A stretch of 64,000 bases of DNA. Origin: Aedes albopictus. Taxonomy: Eukaryota > Arthropoda > Insecta > Diptera > Culicidae. Shown piece by piece: positions 1-11,296 of this stretch. How positions within the stretch are numbered: position 1 is the stretch's first letter; the number at the start of each line of letters is the position of its first letter. The DNA lies in the NCBI RefSeq assembly GCF_035046485.1, contig NC_085138.1, positions 88,523,228 through 88,587,227 of the forward strand, read 5' to 3'. The position numbers and the translations under genes were made by a program. A model generated the notes under the pieces. That model searched no databases. It had not been told where the DNA came from and saw only the letters and a program-made list of their open reading frames with translations.

Positions 1-1
1 A

Positions 2-292
2 GCATCCAACTATAGCGATTTCGCGGCTACCATTGATTGTCTCGTAACACCTAAGATAGCTGGTACTATTCCGTCCTTGAATGTCAACATGGATTCCTGG
101 GGTATTCCCACCGGCCTCGAATTAGCCGATGAAACATTCAACCGTTCAAGAGAATTGGAAATGTTGATTGGAGTCGAACATTTTTTCAACATTTTAAAGC
201 AAGGTCAAATCAAGCTGGCTGACCACTTGCCTACCTTTTACGAAACGCAGTTTGGATGGGCCGTTGCTGGACCCTATGAAATAATCGCAGAA
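2..292 (+). pseudogene. BEL/Pao retrotransposon aspartic protease fragment (truncated by window edge)
   Basis: One frame is open from the window edge to about 415. Its first ~95 residues read as the retropepsin-like domain of BEL/Pao polyproteins. Diagnostic stretches are MDSWGIPTGLELAD, the conserved core EMLIGVEHFF and QFGWAVAGP, the usual end of this domain. In the family this protease processes the Gag-Pol polyprotein. The frame loses similarity after about 292 and the reverse transcriptase, RNase H and integrase that should follow are absent, so the copy has an internal deletion running nearly to its 3' LTR. The catalytic region lies upstream of the window. Family is confident; exact break point is not. 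Confidence 0.85.
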
Positions 293-459
293 GGCTCTTC
301 AACTTATTCCGATCAAGCAGTATCAAAGGCCGATTCACCTACAACCCGGATGTCCAGCCATGTCCAAACGGTCCCGGAGCATCAACGGTTTCCTTCCGAT
401 TTTGGCCGCCCTTGAATCATGGTCGAGGAACTCTTTACCAAAGTTGGAATTGGATTCCA

Positions 460-712
460 ATGGGGGCAGAATGTTCGCGCCTAGCGCTTCCCAAAAGAAT
501 TCATCGCAGTGACCAATGCAGCGACCACAACCCGGATAAACAACGTTGTTAGTAACCGACACTCGACAGATGGGCTCCGTGGTGTATATAAGGAGCCCTC
601 GCAATCCATTGGAGTCATTACCATCTTGGACACCAACCCATCAAGACCGAAGCCACCAATTAATGAATCGTTAGAATAAACGTTTAGTTATTTAGTAGCA
701 GAAGTGTGTTGT
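460..712 (+). mobile_element. Probable 3' LTR of a BEL/Pao element
   Basis: A purine-rich tract (460-470, ATGGGGGCAGA) is followed directly by TG at 472, the usual junction between polypurine tract and 3' LTR. Inside are a TATA box (TATATAAG, 585-592) and a polyadenylation signal (AATAAA, 675-680), in the order expected for U3-R-U5. The right boundary is uncertain, between about 703 and 715. It lies on the same strand and 180 bp downstream of the protease fragment, so the two are probably one deleted copy. The second LTR is not in the window. Confidence 0.55.
585..592 (+). promoter_or_regulatory. TATA box in probable BEL LTR
   Basis: TATATAAG lies about 90 bp upstream of an AATAAA signal within the LTR-like block, consistent with an RNA polymerase II promoter in U3. 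No transcription evidence. Confidence 0.45.
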
Positions 713-806
713 TCCTGGTTTCCCTTCCCCGGAATTGGTCCCTGTACCCGTTCCGCCAGTCCATCGTCCACCTATGATTCGTTGGGTTCACGGCCGAGCC
801 CAAACA

Positions 807-1094
807 AACTCCCTCAGGGATTCCTCCAGGAACTCCCTCAGGGATTCCTCCAGGAACTCCCTCAGGGATTCCTCCAGGAACTCCCTCAGGGATTCCTCCA
901 GGAACTCCCTCAGGGATTCCTCCAGGAACTCCCTCAGGGATTCCTCCAGGAACTCCCTCAGGGATTCCTCCAGGAACTCCCTCAGGGATTCCTCCAGGAA
1001 CTCCCTCAGGGATTCCTCCAGGAACTCCCTCAGGGATTCCTCCAGGAACTCCCTCAGGGATTCCTCCAGGAACTCCCTCAGGGATTCCTCCAGG
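807..1094. repeat. 24-bp minisatellite, 12 tandem copies
   Basis: Twelve essentially identical 24-bp units, each AACTCCCTCAGG followed by GATTCCTCCAGG. The unit is two diverged 12-bp halves. Because 24 is a multiple of three and the unit has no stop in five of six frames, 120-160-codon open frames arise (LPQGFLQE or NSLRDSSR repeats) that are not evidence of a gene. It starts immediately after the BEL LTR-like block. Confidence 0.95.
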
Positions 1095-1475
1095 AATTCC
1101 TCCAGGGATATCTTCAGGGAATCTTTAAGGAATTCCTTCAGGGATAGCTTCAAGAATTCCCTCAGATATTCCTTTAGGAATTCCTCCAGGGATCACTCCA
1201 AGAATTCTTCCAGGGATCGCTCCTAGAATTCCTCCGGGGATTGCATCAGGAATTTCTTCGGGGATTCCTTCATGAATTCCTCCGGGGATTGCTCCAAGAT
1301 TTTTTTTTTTGAATTCCTCCAGGGAATCCTTCAGGAATTCCCTCTGAGAATCCTCCAGGAATTCCCTCTGAGAATCCTCCAGGAATTCCTCGGAGAAATC
1401 TCCAGGAATTCCTTCGGGGATTCCTCCAGGAATTCCCTCGTTGATTACTTCAGGAATGCCCTCGAAATTTGAAAA
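1095..1475. repeat. Degenerate continuation of the 12/24-bp minisatellite
   Basis: The array decays into variants of a 12-bp module close to GGAATTCCTCCA, still readable as a ladder of 'attcctcc' blocks. The same degenerate module recurs in many blocks of the window. Confidence 0.85.
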
Positions 1476-1529
1476 TTAAAAATGGACAATTTTAGCGTGA
1501 CGTAATTTGTGGACGCTCTCTTGGAGGAA

Positions 1530-1770
1530 TCCTTGGAAACACTCCTGCAGTAAGCCCTGAAGCAACTCTTGGGGCATCTCTGAATGGAATCCTGAGAAGC
1601 TTCTGAGAAGATCCCTCAAGGAACTACTAGAGTAATCCCTGAAGGGACACCTGAGGAATTCCGAAGTGAATTCTAGATGAACCCCCGATGGAACTCCTGC
1701 AGCAATCCTTGCATTCTCCCAGCAAAATCTCTTAATGAACTGCTGGAAGAAACCTAGAGAGCAATATCCA
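1530..1770. repeat. Degenerate 12-bp-module repeat block
   Basis: Irregular repeats such as 'aatccctgaag' and 'aactcctg'. It appears to be a diverged relative of the minisatellite before it. No coding potential seen. Confidence 0.5.
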
Positions 1771-1772
1771 TA

Positions 1773-2367
1773 AAGACCGGTCCAGAAAGTATGGACGCAG
1801 TAAGAAAATACTGGAATTTCAAAACTATTGATGACTAGTTCTTTTTGAAAACTACATCCTGTTGGTTAACCTATTTTCTCAGCATTTGTATAGCGGTTTT
1901 TGCGATTCCAACAGTGTGTTTCAAAATACATGAACTTTGTGCGGAACATTATTGAAAAAATGTGCACAAATGATGTACAGAGTTTGAAAGGTCACTTAGG
2001 AAATGAACAAAATATAGTGGGAGTAAGTGAGAAAATCGTGTAACCAACAATCAGCAACCACGGTGGGGATAACACGTTTAAGCATTAGCAAAAATTGGGT
2101 TAAAAATTAAGATCCTGCTAACCCTCGTTTGGATAAACAAATAATGAAGTTGTTTGAGCACAAGAAAAAAAACTTCTAACTAACACAGAGCGGGGTATGA
2201 CCAAAAAAGTTACCATTTTGAATTCCAATGTCCATCGTGACAAAGAACGTTTGGTTTTTCGATCCTATAGTAATCAGAAACAGCCAAAACGAAGCCCGAA
2301 ACTAGAACTATCGATCAGGCCCAGCCAACTGAAGACTAGGTGCGTCCATACTTTCTGGGGCAGTCTT
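1773..2367. mobile_element. Tc1/mariner-like non-autonomous element (595 bp, TA duplication)
   Basis: The ends form inverted repeats of about 27 bp: the left end reads AAGACCGGTCC then AGAAAGTATGGACGCA, and the right end is its reverse complement with four mismatches. TA lies on both sides (1771-1772 and 2368-2369), the Tc1/mariner target duplication. A 70-codon frame inside does not resemble a DDE/D transposase, so this is a deletion derivative or MITE. Confidence 0.8.
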
Positions 2368-2369
2368 TA

Positions 2370-3955
2370 TATAATGCAAGTTCCAACTTCATTCAATGCG
2401 TGTAATTAATTCAGTGCAGCATGTAGAACCACCAAACAAATTGTTAGGTAAACCTACAAATATGCTGTCAACCGTAGATAGGTTAATATGTCGCTACAGC
2501 CATTCCACAAAATGTCACTTCCGGTGAAAATAATGCCAATTTACCCACCACCTTTTTCACAAACAAAAGCAAATGGCACGGTGCGATGTGCCTATAACAT
2601 TTTATAATGAATATTAATTACTGCGATTGAACAGCCAGCAGCCCAGTTGAAAGGCGCGTGGGTACTGTTTTGGTCGAAACGGTCACTTTATCGAATAGGT
2701 TACGTGTCAAAGCATTACCGTAATGAACCGCAGCACTTTCCGTGTTGGGAACTCGGTTGTTGGTATTAGCGTATGTACACAAACACACACATATCAAATG
2801 GCTTTCCCGGTGCGTTTCCGGAGGTGAAAAGTGCTTTTCCGTGAATAAACATTTCAATAATAAATGAGCCGCAGTGAAGTGCGAAAGCGTAATTGTGGGA
2901 TACAGCCGTTCGAATTGGTGTGAGAGCGTGAACGTTTGTTTGGTGGGAAAAAGGTTCCATTTTGATTCTTAGATATCAAAATCAATTAAAAAAAATTGTA
3001 CCAATATTGGAGCCTTTTTTAACATGCCGCCATAGAGTTACAAAATCGTAAGGCTTTTGTATTTCCCGACTTTTTTTTCCTGAGACATTATGCAAAAGTT
3101 CATCGACCCATACGTGGCACTGCATCCTCCAGGAACCAGCGTCAATGGCGCACCAAATTACCCAGTTCGGCTTGTTGAAAGAATTTCCGTTCATCCCTGT
3201 GGAAGTAGGCCGGAAGGTGCATCGTATCCCGTCGTCGTCATAAGTAGGTCGTCGGTGTAACCTCGTATGAAACGACGACCGAGCAATAATGATGGTGACG
3301 ACGACGACGACGAGGAAGCTTTCCGGTAGTTTTCCTCTAGGGCGCTTTGCTATTCATATGTATAGGAGGGGGTGCATTCATCGGATTGGAGTGCCTTTTC
3401 ACTTCGCCAATAACCAAAGTTGTTGATCCACGACATTCTTTGCAAAGGGAAAGACGCTCGAAGCGAAATCATGTGCTATGGGCCGAAAATCATTATTTTG
3501 TGACGATTTTATGCTCCCCCTACGTCTGAAACATGGAGGTGTTCGTCGACGTGCTGCTTCCACCTTTCCAACCCCTCACTTTTAGCACGGCAGATTTCGG
3601 CTCTCGGCACGAAGCCGTTGCGGGATGCGTTGAACTTCCGTGTTCTCCTCTCGATCGAGGCAGGACTGCAGTTTCCGATTCTTTTAATTACGATCTACGT
3701 TCTGTCGCGTCTCATACTGCAGCATAACCGCTCGCGCTGGGATCTACTTCTCTAAAATCTCTCTACACTCTTTGTTGAATTAATCGGTACTTCGACTTCG
3801 TCCCATGTAGACTGTATTTGTGTAATCATCTTATTTTAACCAACAGAAGAGTGGTGAAATATTCTAAATGTTATTATTATCTGTCAAAAAAATGCACCAC
3901 AGTGTCACGTGGAGTTTTCAAACTTATTTTAAATGGGATCAATTCAGTCGTGTGA
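2370..3955. other. No gene recognised
   Basis: Mixed-composition DNA, less repetitive than its surroundings. A GAC/GACGAC-rich stretch lies at about 3265-3322. Short open frames (64-82 codons) show no recognisable domain. Could be host intergenic or intronic DNA. Confidence 0.5.
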
Positions 3956-3959
3956 AATA

Positions 3960-4740
3960 AATTAGCCCTTCAGGAGTTTCTGGAGAAACCGCTGGACTAA
4001 TTTCTAGGAGAATGTTTCTAGGAATTTCTGAAGCATTTTCTTTACGATTACATAAATGTCATAAAACACTCATGGTATTTCTATAAATAACTTGTGAGCA
4101 AATGATTAAAAGAGTTAATCAATAAGTGTAGAATAAGCATAAGTTAAAATACACAGAAATAACATGTATAAAAAAAGAGTTAATCAATGAATTTCTGAAA
4201 AAGTTTCAGGAAAGTTTTTTTGAAAGGAATTCCATAAAATTTTGGAAGGATCTACTGGAGTTATTCTGGAATTTTGAAAAGGACATTACTCCTGAGTTAT
4301 TTCAGAAGGAATCCGTGGAAGGCTCTCTTAATCCTAAAAGGGATACCTGGGGTCTCATTTGCTCATTGCTGAACAAAATTCTGGCGAGAGGTTCTCGAAT
4401 GATTCTCAGAATTATTTACAGAACGAATCTGTGGAACAATTTCTGAAGAACTCCTGTAAAATTGTCTGATAAAATCCTTCGAGAAAGTCTCTAGGTGATT
4501 TTCTGAAGGAATTCCTGGTGGAACTTCTAGAGAAATTCTAGGATGAATTTCTGAAGCAATCCACTTGATTTTTTTTAGGTTTGTAAATATCTTGAAGAAG
4601 TCCTTGAACAATTTCTAAAAAATCAATTAACCCTTTGAAGCCGGAATTCTTCCAAGCGTTATTCTGGAGTTTTTTCTACGTTTTTCTGTTGTTTTGGTAT
4701 TTAATAGTATAAAAACGGTAGAATATTATACAGAATATTT
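3960..4740. repeat. Degenerate 12-bp-module repeat block
   Basis: Runs of 'ttctggagaa', 'aatttctgaag' and 'gaattcct' at roughly 12-24 bp spacing to about 4660, then AT-rich DNA to the start of the 152-bp array. No gene seen. Confidence 0.5.
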
Positions 4741-4743
4741 TTT

Positions 4744-5640
4744 CTGGACATTCTAGGTCATCCAAACTATTCTTGAGTTTAGATCCTTAAGTCTATGGGT
4801 GTAACGGTAACTGCTTTCATTATACAAAGCTGCGATTTGTAATATATCATGTTTAGCAAGTCTTTTGAAAGGAAAATAGACAATATCAGATCATTCGGGA
4901 TATCCTAGATCATCCAAACTGTTCTTGAGTTTAGATCCTAAAGTCTACGGGTGTAACGGTAGCTTCTTTCATTACACAAAGCTACGATTTGTAATCTATC
5001 ATGTCCAACAAGTCTTCTGAAAGTTCAATAGACAGTATCAGTTCAGTCGGGATATCCTAGGTCATCCAAACTGTTCTTGAGTTAAGATCCTAAAGTCTAT
5101 TGGTGTAACGGTAACTGCTTTCATTATACAAAGCTGCGATTTGTAATCTATCATGTCCAGCAAGTCCTTTGAAATGTAAATAGACAATATCAGATCAGTC
5201 GGGATATCCTAGGTCATCCAAATTGTTCTTGAGTTTAGATCCTAAAGTCTGCGACTGTAACGGTAACTTATTTCATTATACAAAGCTACGATTTGTAATC
5301 TATCATGTCCAGCAAGTCTTCTGAAAGTTCAATAGACAGTATCAGATCCGTAAAGATATCCTAGATCATCCAAATTGTTCTTGAGTTTAGATCCTAAAGT
5401 CTATGGGTGTAACGGTAACTGCTTTCATCATACAAAGATGCGATTTGTGATCTATCATGTCCAGCAAGTCCTTTGAAAGGTAAATAGACAATATCAGATC
5501 AGTCGGGGTATTCTAGGTCATCCAAACTGTTCTTGAGTTTAGATTCTAAAGTCTGCGGGTGTAACGGAGACTTCTTTCATTTTACAAAGCTACGATACCA
5601 TGTCATATCATGTCCAGTAAGCCTGTTTGTTTTTATAAAC
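4744..5640 (+). repeat. 152-bp tandem satellite, six copies (array I)
   Basis: The CTAG in the conserved box falls at 4753, 4905, 5057, 5209, 5361 and 5513, exactly 152 bp apart each time. The box is close to GATATCCTAGGTCATCCAAA, followed by CTGTTCTTGAG and TAGATCCTAAAGTCT. Copies differ at a few percent of positions and carry almost no indels. It shares its box with arrays II-IV. This one is in the orientation defined here as forward. Confidence 0.95.
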
Positions 5641-6701
5641 TAACCATTATAACAGTAAGGAGCTCATAATATCCCAAAAATATATAACAACACGCTTTGT
5701 TTCTCTAACTGCTTTGGTAAGTACAGTGCATTATGTAACACCTTAACGTAGTGGCAAAAGCTATTATCACAAGTGTAGACCTGAAGCTATGGCCTCCGGA
5801 GTAATGATGTTGATCTGGAATATCTCAAAACTATCTTGAAATGACTCATGATATGCCAGGGGGATTACAGATTATAGTCTAAAGTTGATTGTGAGAATAA
5901 CTCCTGTTACTATCAAGCGCTAAGCTTTAGGATAGTTTGGACGACCCTCAATGTCCCAAAGGTTCATAATAATATATAGAAGTTTTCAGGTTGGTCCAGT
6001 CACCGCTATTGATTATGAAACGTTACTCAGTATGTCAGAAATAGCTGATGTTATGAGTGTAGACCTGAAGCTCTGAACTCATAGTTAGTTTGTCTGTCCT
6101 GAAAGGAACATTCCCATAGTGTCTCTAAATGGCATTTGGGATTTCAAGAGCTTCACGAATCTCAGCAGATTATGCTATGCTATTATTTATGGTGAAAATA
6201 CATGAAGTTTTTCTTAAAGATTTGAAGGACTTCATTATAGAACAGTTTGGAAGACCGTGAATGTCCCAAAGGTTTATTATAAAAAAGTAGACTTCATTGG
6301 TCCAGTAACTGCGGTTGATAATGCAGCGTTACTCAGTATAACAGATATGGATACAGTTACGAGTGTAAGCCTGAAGTCCTGAACTCCAAGGTAGTTCGGC
6401 TGACCTGGAATATCCTTGTGGTGTCTCTAAATGGCATTTGAAATTTCAAGAGCTTCACGGATCTCTGCAGATTATGCTATGCTATTGTTTTTGGTGAAAA
6501 CACATAAAGTTATTCTTGTAGATTTGAAGGACTTTATTATAGAACAGTTTGGACGACCCTAGATGTCCCGAAAGTTTATAATCAGCTAGTAGACTTCCGG
6601 TTGCTCCAGTAACTGCAGTTGATTATGCAGCGTTTCTTAGTATAGCAGATATGGATACTGTTACGAGTGTAGATCTAAAGTACTGAACTACAAGGTAGTT
6701 T

Positions 6702-6879
6702 CCCAAGTAACACACTTGTCACCGAAGAGTCACGGCGGCGCAGGTTTTTGTTGCGCAGAAGTCACCGTGACTTACTTCTAGCAAGTAAGTGTTTATTTGT
6801 TAGAAGTAAGTCACAATGACTCCTGCGCAACAAAACCTTGCGCCGCCGTGACTCTTCGGTGACAAGTGTGTTACTTGGG
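6702..6879. mobile_element. Near-palindromic MITE with CCCAAGTAACA TIRs and a 2-bp TT duplication
   Basis: A 178-bp element whose two halves are largely reverse complements. Ends are CCCAAGTAACACACTTGTC and its exact complement. TT flanks both sides (6700-6701, 6880-6881). An unoccupied paralogous position exists in the neighbouring monomer (about 6390-6415), and the occupied site exceeds it by exactly the element plus 2 bp. No coding capacity. Same TIR type as 22826-22962 and 54844-56570. Confidence 0.9.
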
Positions 6880-6904
6880 TTGGCTGACCTGGAATATCCC
6901 TATA

Positions 6905-7705
6905 CACTCAAACCTCCATTTAGGTAGGATCCATTTAGGTAAAATCTATTTAGGTCCCTCCATTTAGGTAACGTTACCTAAATGGAATTTGATTGTGTTC
7001 AGATCAGTTGGAGTACTTAAGATTAGGTATAAGATTGGTTTATGGGAAACAAGTAGTGATTGGTGTTAGTGGGTGGGTATGGGGGGAGGGGGATGCAATG
7101 TTGCTCCTTAAACACCCCCCCCCCTTCCTTCCATGAATTGTTGAAAAGTGTCAGTATCCAGCGTCATATCCAGCTGAAATTGAGATAATCAACCATTCTT
7201 CCATCATTCAATTGATATCAGCTCCAGCATTGATGACGTCAAACCCGACATCAACCTATCATTCACCTGTTTTTATTTTGGCCACCAAACCCAACACATA
7301 CCCAACAGTTGTTCGATGTTGGTCCAACAATGCCCCAACATACGATAAAAATTGACCCGACTTTGACCCGACATTCAATAATTTTTCAGTCTGGCGGAAT
7401 TTTGCATGGTTTTCGCAAGGTTTTTCGTGTTTCGTGCCCAGCTAGTCATTTGAATGACAATTCTGATCTAAGATCCTCCAAAACCCCCGAAAACGCCCCT
7501 GAAGCCCCTCCCCTCCTGAAAACCAACCCCTCCTGAAACTCCTTGAAAGCCATCTGAAACTCCGCATGATCTCCTTTAAATCTCCTAGTAACTCTCCCTT
7601 GTTGAACTTCTTTGCAACCTTGTAATCCGTTTAGGTAATGAATCCATTTAGGTAAAAATTCTATTTAGGCAGTCCCGACTTATTACCTAAATGGAGGTTT
7701 TGGTG
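6905..7705. mobile_element. 801-bp MITE with TA duplication and repeated subterminal CATTTAGGTA motifs
   Basis: Ends match as inverted repeats of about 22 bp: CACTCAAACCTCCATTTAGG on the left, and CACCAAAACCTCCATTTAGG as the complement of the right end. TA lies on both sides (6903-6904, 7706-7707). Within 80 bp of each end CATTTAGGTA or close variants recur several times. The middle holds a C/T-rich degenerate repeat (about 7480-7600, 'CCTGAAACTCC'). It sits in the same satellite monomer as the preceding MITE. Confidence 0.85.
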
Positions 7706-7905
7706 TAGTGTCTATAAATGACATAGTAGATGTCAAGAGCTTCACGGATCCTAGAAGGTTATGCAATACTAATAACTGTGGCGAAAATACATAAAATTAT
7801 TGTTGTAGATTTGAAGAGCTTCACTATAGGACAGTTTGGAACACCTAAAATGTCCCAGAATATAAAACACCTTTTGATATTCTTAACAAAAGCTAAATGG
7901 ATACA

Positions 7906-8200
7906 TATAGGGTATTGGTTCCCTTCTTAAGCATGTGGCTCCTATTTTCATCCTACGAAAAACACTGTTTGTTTTGTTTCTTATTTTTGTATTTTTTGTT
8001 AGAAGTGAGCACCCATGAAAACAAAAAGAACAGAATCAATCGGTGCAGTAATCGCTTGTTTTCGAATAGGATGAATATGGGAGCGTGAGATTAATGATGG
8101 AACACATTTTTTTTTTCCTCCCCTGTTGGGGAAATTAAGCCACTGCGTCCAATAGGCTGAACTTTTGTGGCATGAGGAACACATACCCTACTATACACGA
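7906..8200. repeat. Dispersed repeat shared with ~32430-32660
   Basis: Core 'gtttcttatttttgtatttt' and 'aacagaatcaatcggtgcag' recur at about 32520-32600. The ends look weakly inverted (TAGGGTATTGGTTCC against GGAACACATACCCTA), suggesting a MITE of about 280 bp, but no clean target duplication is seen. Confidence 0.5.
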
Positions 8201-8356
8201 AACCCACATCCAAGTTCAGCTTTTAGAATAACTGGTGTGTCAATTATTTCGTTTTTCCAATTTTCATGGTGTTCAGGATGTTCTAGGTTATCAATGAAGT
8301 CCCAAATACAGATATCCCCATTTTTCCCTAATAGAGGACTCAATTTGCAACAACTT

Positions 8357-8372
8357 TGCCGAAGACAGTATT
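8357..8372 (+). repeat. Isolated copy of the hAT-MITE motif AACTTTGCCGAAGAC
   Basis: The same 15-16 bp lie inside the hAT-like MITEs at 11297, 13480 and 30546. Here no arms are recognisable. Confidence 0.4.
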
Positions 8373-8460
8373 CTGTTTTAGCGAATGGGTGAATTTATAC
8401 AGCCGTTTCTATGTTGGGGTCATATATGACCCCTCCGGCTCCAAAGGGAATATCTAAAGC

Positions 8461-8582
8461 ATAGTTTCCCAAACTTCGTTTCGCGACCTCCCAACTGCTT
8501 GTAGCCACGCTTTGATTGTTCCACGAAAAGCGGGGTAACGACAGACTGGGGGGACGCGAGAGCCAAGTTTGGGAAACGATGG
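8461..8582. mobile_element. 122-bp hAT-like MITE with 8-bp duplication TCTAAAGC
   Basis: TCTAAAGC occurs at 8453-8460 and 8583-8590. The ends are ATAGTTTCCCAAACTT and the complement of CCATCGTTTCCCAAACTT, an imperfect inverted repeat. An 8-bp duplication fits hAT-like transposition. A second, partial copy in reverse orientation lies at about 22795-23005. Confidence 0.8.
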
Positions 8583-8599
8583 TCTAAAGCAATCCTTGA

Positions 8600-9370
8600 A
8601 ACAAATGTCAAATAAATCCATGGAGTATATCTGAAGGAATCCTTGCAGAAACTGCAGAAGAAATTTCTAGAGGAATTTATAAAGCAAGTCCTTAATTAAT
8701 AATAAAAAAATCTAAAAAATATGGGATTTTTTTGGAACAATTTAGAACAGAAGAAATCTTTAAAAAAATTGAAATTATTTCTGCAAAACTCCCAAAGACA
8801 TATTTGAAAATTTGTTAAGGAAAACCCTGAAGAAATTCCTGAATAAATATATTGAGGAATTCATAACCTCTTCAATAAATTTATTTACAAGTTAATGCAA
8901 GATATTCCAAATAAACCATTGCGAAAACTCTAAAGGAATCCCTAGAATAGCCCCTAAATGAATCCCCGAAAAACATTTAGAAAAAATCTTCGGAATATTT
9001 TTTGAAAAAGACCGTGAAAAAATGTTGGTGTAATTCTGGAAGAAATTTCCGAAGCATTATTTGGAAGATTTTCTTGAAAACTTTCCAAATAATTTTTCAA
9101 GGAATCTCTGTACGATTTCCTAAATCCTTAAAATATCGAAAGAGTCATTTTTGAAGGAATCAATTTTCAAAGAACTTTGGAAAAAAAATCCTCAAGGAAT
9201 TTCTAAAGCACAAATTAAAAAAAAAATTAAAAGTTGAAAATTTCTGAAAGATTTTCTAAAGGAAATCCTGAAAAAAAAAATCTGAATAAATGTATGAAAG
9301 AGCTTCTGAACCAATCAATACAAGATACTCTAAAAAAAGAATAATATCTTGAAGAATTTCTAGTGGAAAC
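8600..9370. repeat. Degenerate 12-bp-module repeat block
   Basis: Repeats of 'aatttctgaag', 'ggaattcct' and 'gaaatcctgaa', more A-rich and diverged than elsewhere. No coding region. Confidence 0.5.
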
Positions 9371-10260
9371 ATACATGTGCATTGGCCTTTACAGGGATGG
9401 CCACTTTACTGGTATGACGAAATTTGCTTTAAAATTATAAGACACAGAATGTTGATTGGAATTTTTGAAAATACATCAAGACGAATATCTGAAAGAAGCC
9501 CGGGAAGAAGTTCTACTGACAAAGATTCTTTTGCGCTTTTGTCGGCTCAAAAAATAGAAAGTTCATAAAGCAGACTACATTAAGGGTGCAAAAATTTCGA
9601 AAAAAAAATCACTAGCGCTTTTTTTTTTATTTTGAAGGAAAATTGGCCTATTACATTGCAAATCCTCATAGAACAATGCATTGTATTGCATACAATAAAA
9701 ACTACAATTCAATCACTTTAAAACAATGAATCGGCCGACTAGTTCAAACGTTATGTATTTTTTTAACTTTTGGTTTTTGGACTACTTTACCTTAAAATTG
9801 GTCACCCTAAGGATCCATCAAGTATATTTCGATTTTCTATATGGACTAGCTGTTTGAAAAGCTGATTATTCAGTGAACAACTTGGAGTAAAACCAATAGT
9901 TGCTTTCGCTGTGCTCCAGCAGCCCTATAGAGCATTGTTTCCCAAGCATCGATCTCGTGATCCGCAGCCACTTTTTTTTCATCTAGTTCATTTAACCCTT
10001 TCGGGACGGATGGGTCATATTAGCCCACCTTATATGATGAGCTGTATAAAATCAATGACAATAGATAGCTGTATGGTTTCTTTGGCAAAGTTGTACCGCC
10101 AGATGATAACAATTAGGGAAAAATGTTATGGATCATATTTAGTTACACCAAAACATCCCAGGGATCCAGAACATCTGGTGATTTTCAGTTCTAAGAGAAT
10201 GCTCTCGAATCTAATGAGCACCGAGTATTTCAACCATTGTTAACACCTACATATATCCAA
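9371..10260. other. No gene recognised
   Basis: AT-rich DNA. The 110-codon frame at 9911-10243 has no recognisable domain or transposon similarity. A TTAACCCTTTCGGGACG segment near 9993 resembles common mosquito repeats but no paired end was found. Confidence 0.4.
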
Positions 10261-11296
10261 CCGTGTTCTATAAGCCTGCGTCCATCATGAATATTGTAGT
10301 CACGTGGATATGAGATATTCTATGCTCTCCAAATCATCCGAAACTTCAGCCAAAATGGTCTATCAGATCAACCAAGGTATGGGTAGTATTTTTGGATATT
10401 CTATTTATCAAGTTAGGTTCTGTGAAGCTATACGCAGTACCACCAATTTAATTTCCAACAAATTAAATATTTAAAGTTCTCCAAATCATCCTGGAGATCA
10501 GGTCGCATGATCTACCTCAACAACCAGAACATTGTATATGTCTCCGGCTAACGAGACATACCCAATCAGGTTCTACAAATCAAAATGAAACATTCATGAC
10601 TAATTTTGATGCGTGTGAGACATACAAGGTTCATTTATTGCATCCGAAACTTCAGGCCAAGTGATCTATAAGATCAACCCAAGCATTCACATTTACTTTA
10701 CGAGTACCACGTATCCATTTATGCTCAATGAGCCCATGCGCAGCATTACAGGTATTTTTGTAATCTAGATGTTCTGGGTTCTCCAAACCATCTTGGAGAT
10801 AGGGCCATATGATCTACCATAACAACCAGAGCTCTGTACGTGATTCCAGCTAACGAAATATACCTATGCAGCTTCTGCAGAACTAGATGAATGGTTTATG
10901 ATTAATTTTGATGAGTAAAAGATATTGACCTAACTATTATCCGGAACTTCATGTAAAATGACACTTTAGTTTAGTAACACAGTACCACAGCTTGTTTTGC
11001 ATTTTATAGGTTTCCAATTTGTCCTAGAAATCTGGTCATGCAAGTTTTCTGTATGTCCTACGTTAACAAGACATGTCCAAACTTCTCCTACAAAGAAAGA
11101 TGGATCGTTTGTGGCTTTGATGTCTGTATTCTATCTCCTCTGAAACTTCAGGTCATCTAAATAAGTCAGAAAAGGCACTCACATTTCCTTCAGCAATATA
11201 ACGTATCGAATCTTGTTTCTAGAGTCCAGATTGCATTGGAAATATTTTTTAGCATTTTAGATGTTCTAGGTTCTATATACTTATGTACATATATAT

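Larger units (their letters stand above)
5640..7905 (-). repeat. ~152-bp satellite monomers as ~303-bp dimers, reverse orientation (array II)
   Basis: The box occurs in reverse complement as AGTTTGGACGACC (or AGTTCGGCTGACC) plus 'ATGTCCC/ATATCCC' at 5934, 6087, 6244, 6393, 6546, 6697 and 7833. The first intervals are 153, 157, 149, 153 and 151 bp. Alternate monomers are more alike, giving a dimer period near 303 bp. The last interval is interrupted by two MITEs (6702-6879 and 6905-7705). Removing them with one copy of each 2-bp duplication leaves 153 bp. Confidence 0.9.

Noticed and set aside
807..1094. CRISPR-like array
   Set aside because: Direct tandem repeats without spacers, in a eukaryotic transposon-rich context.
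704..1226. Three overlapping frames of 121-163 codons
   Set aside because: Translations of the 12-copy 24-bp minisatellite.
2197..2409. Mariner/Tc1 transposase remnant in the 1773-2367 element
   Set aside because: The 70-codon frame extends past the element end and shows no DDE/D motif.
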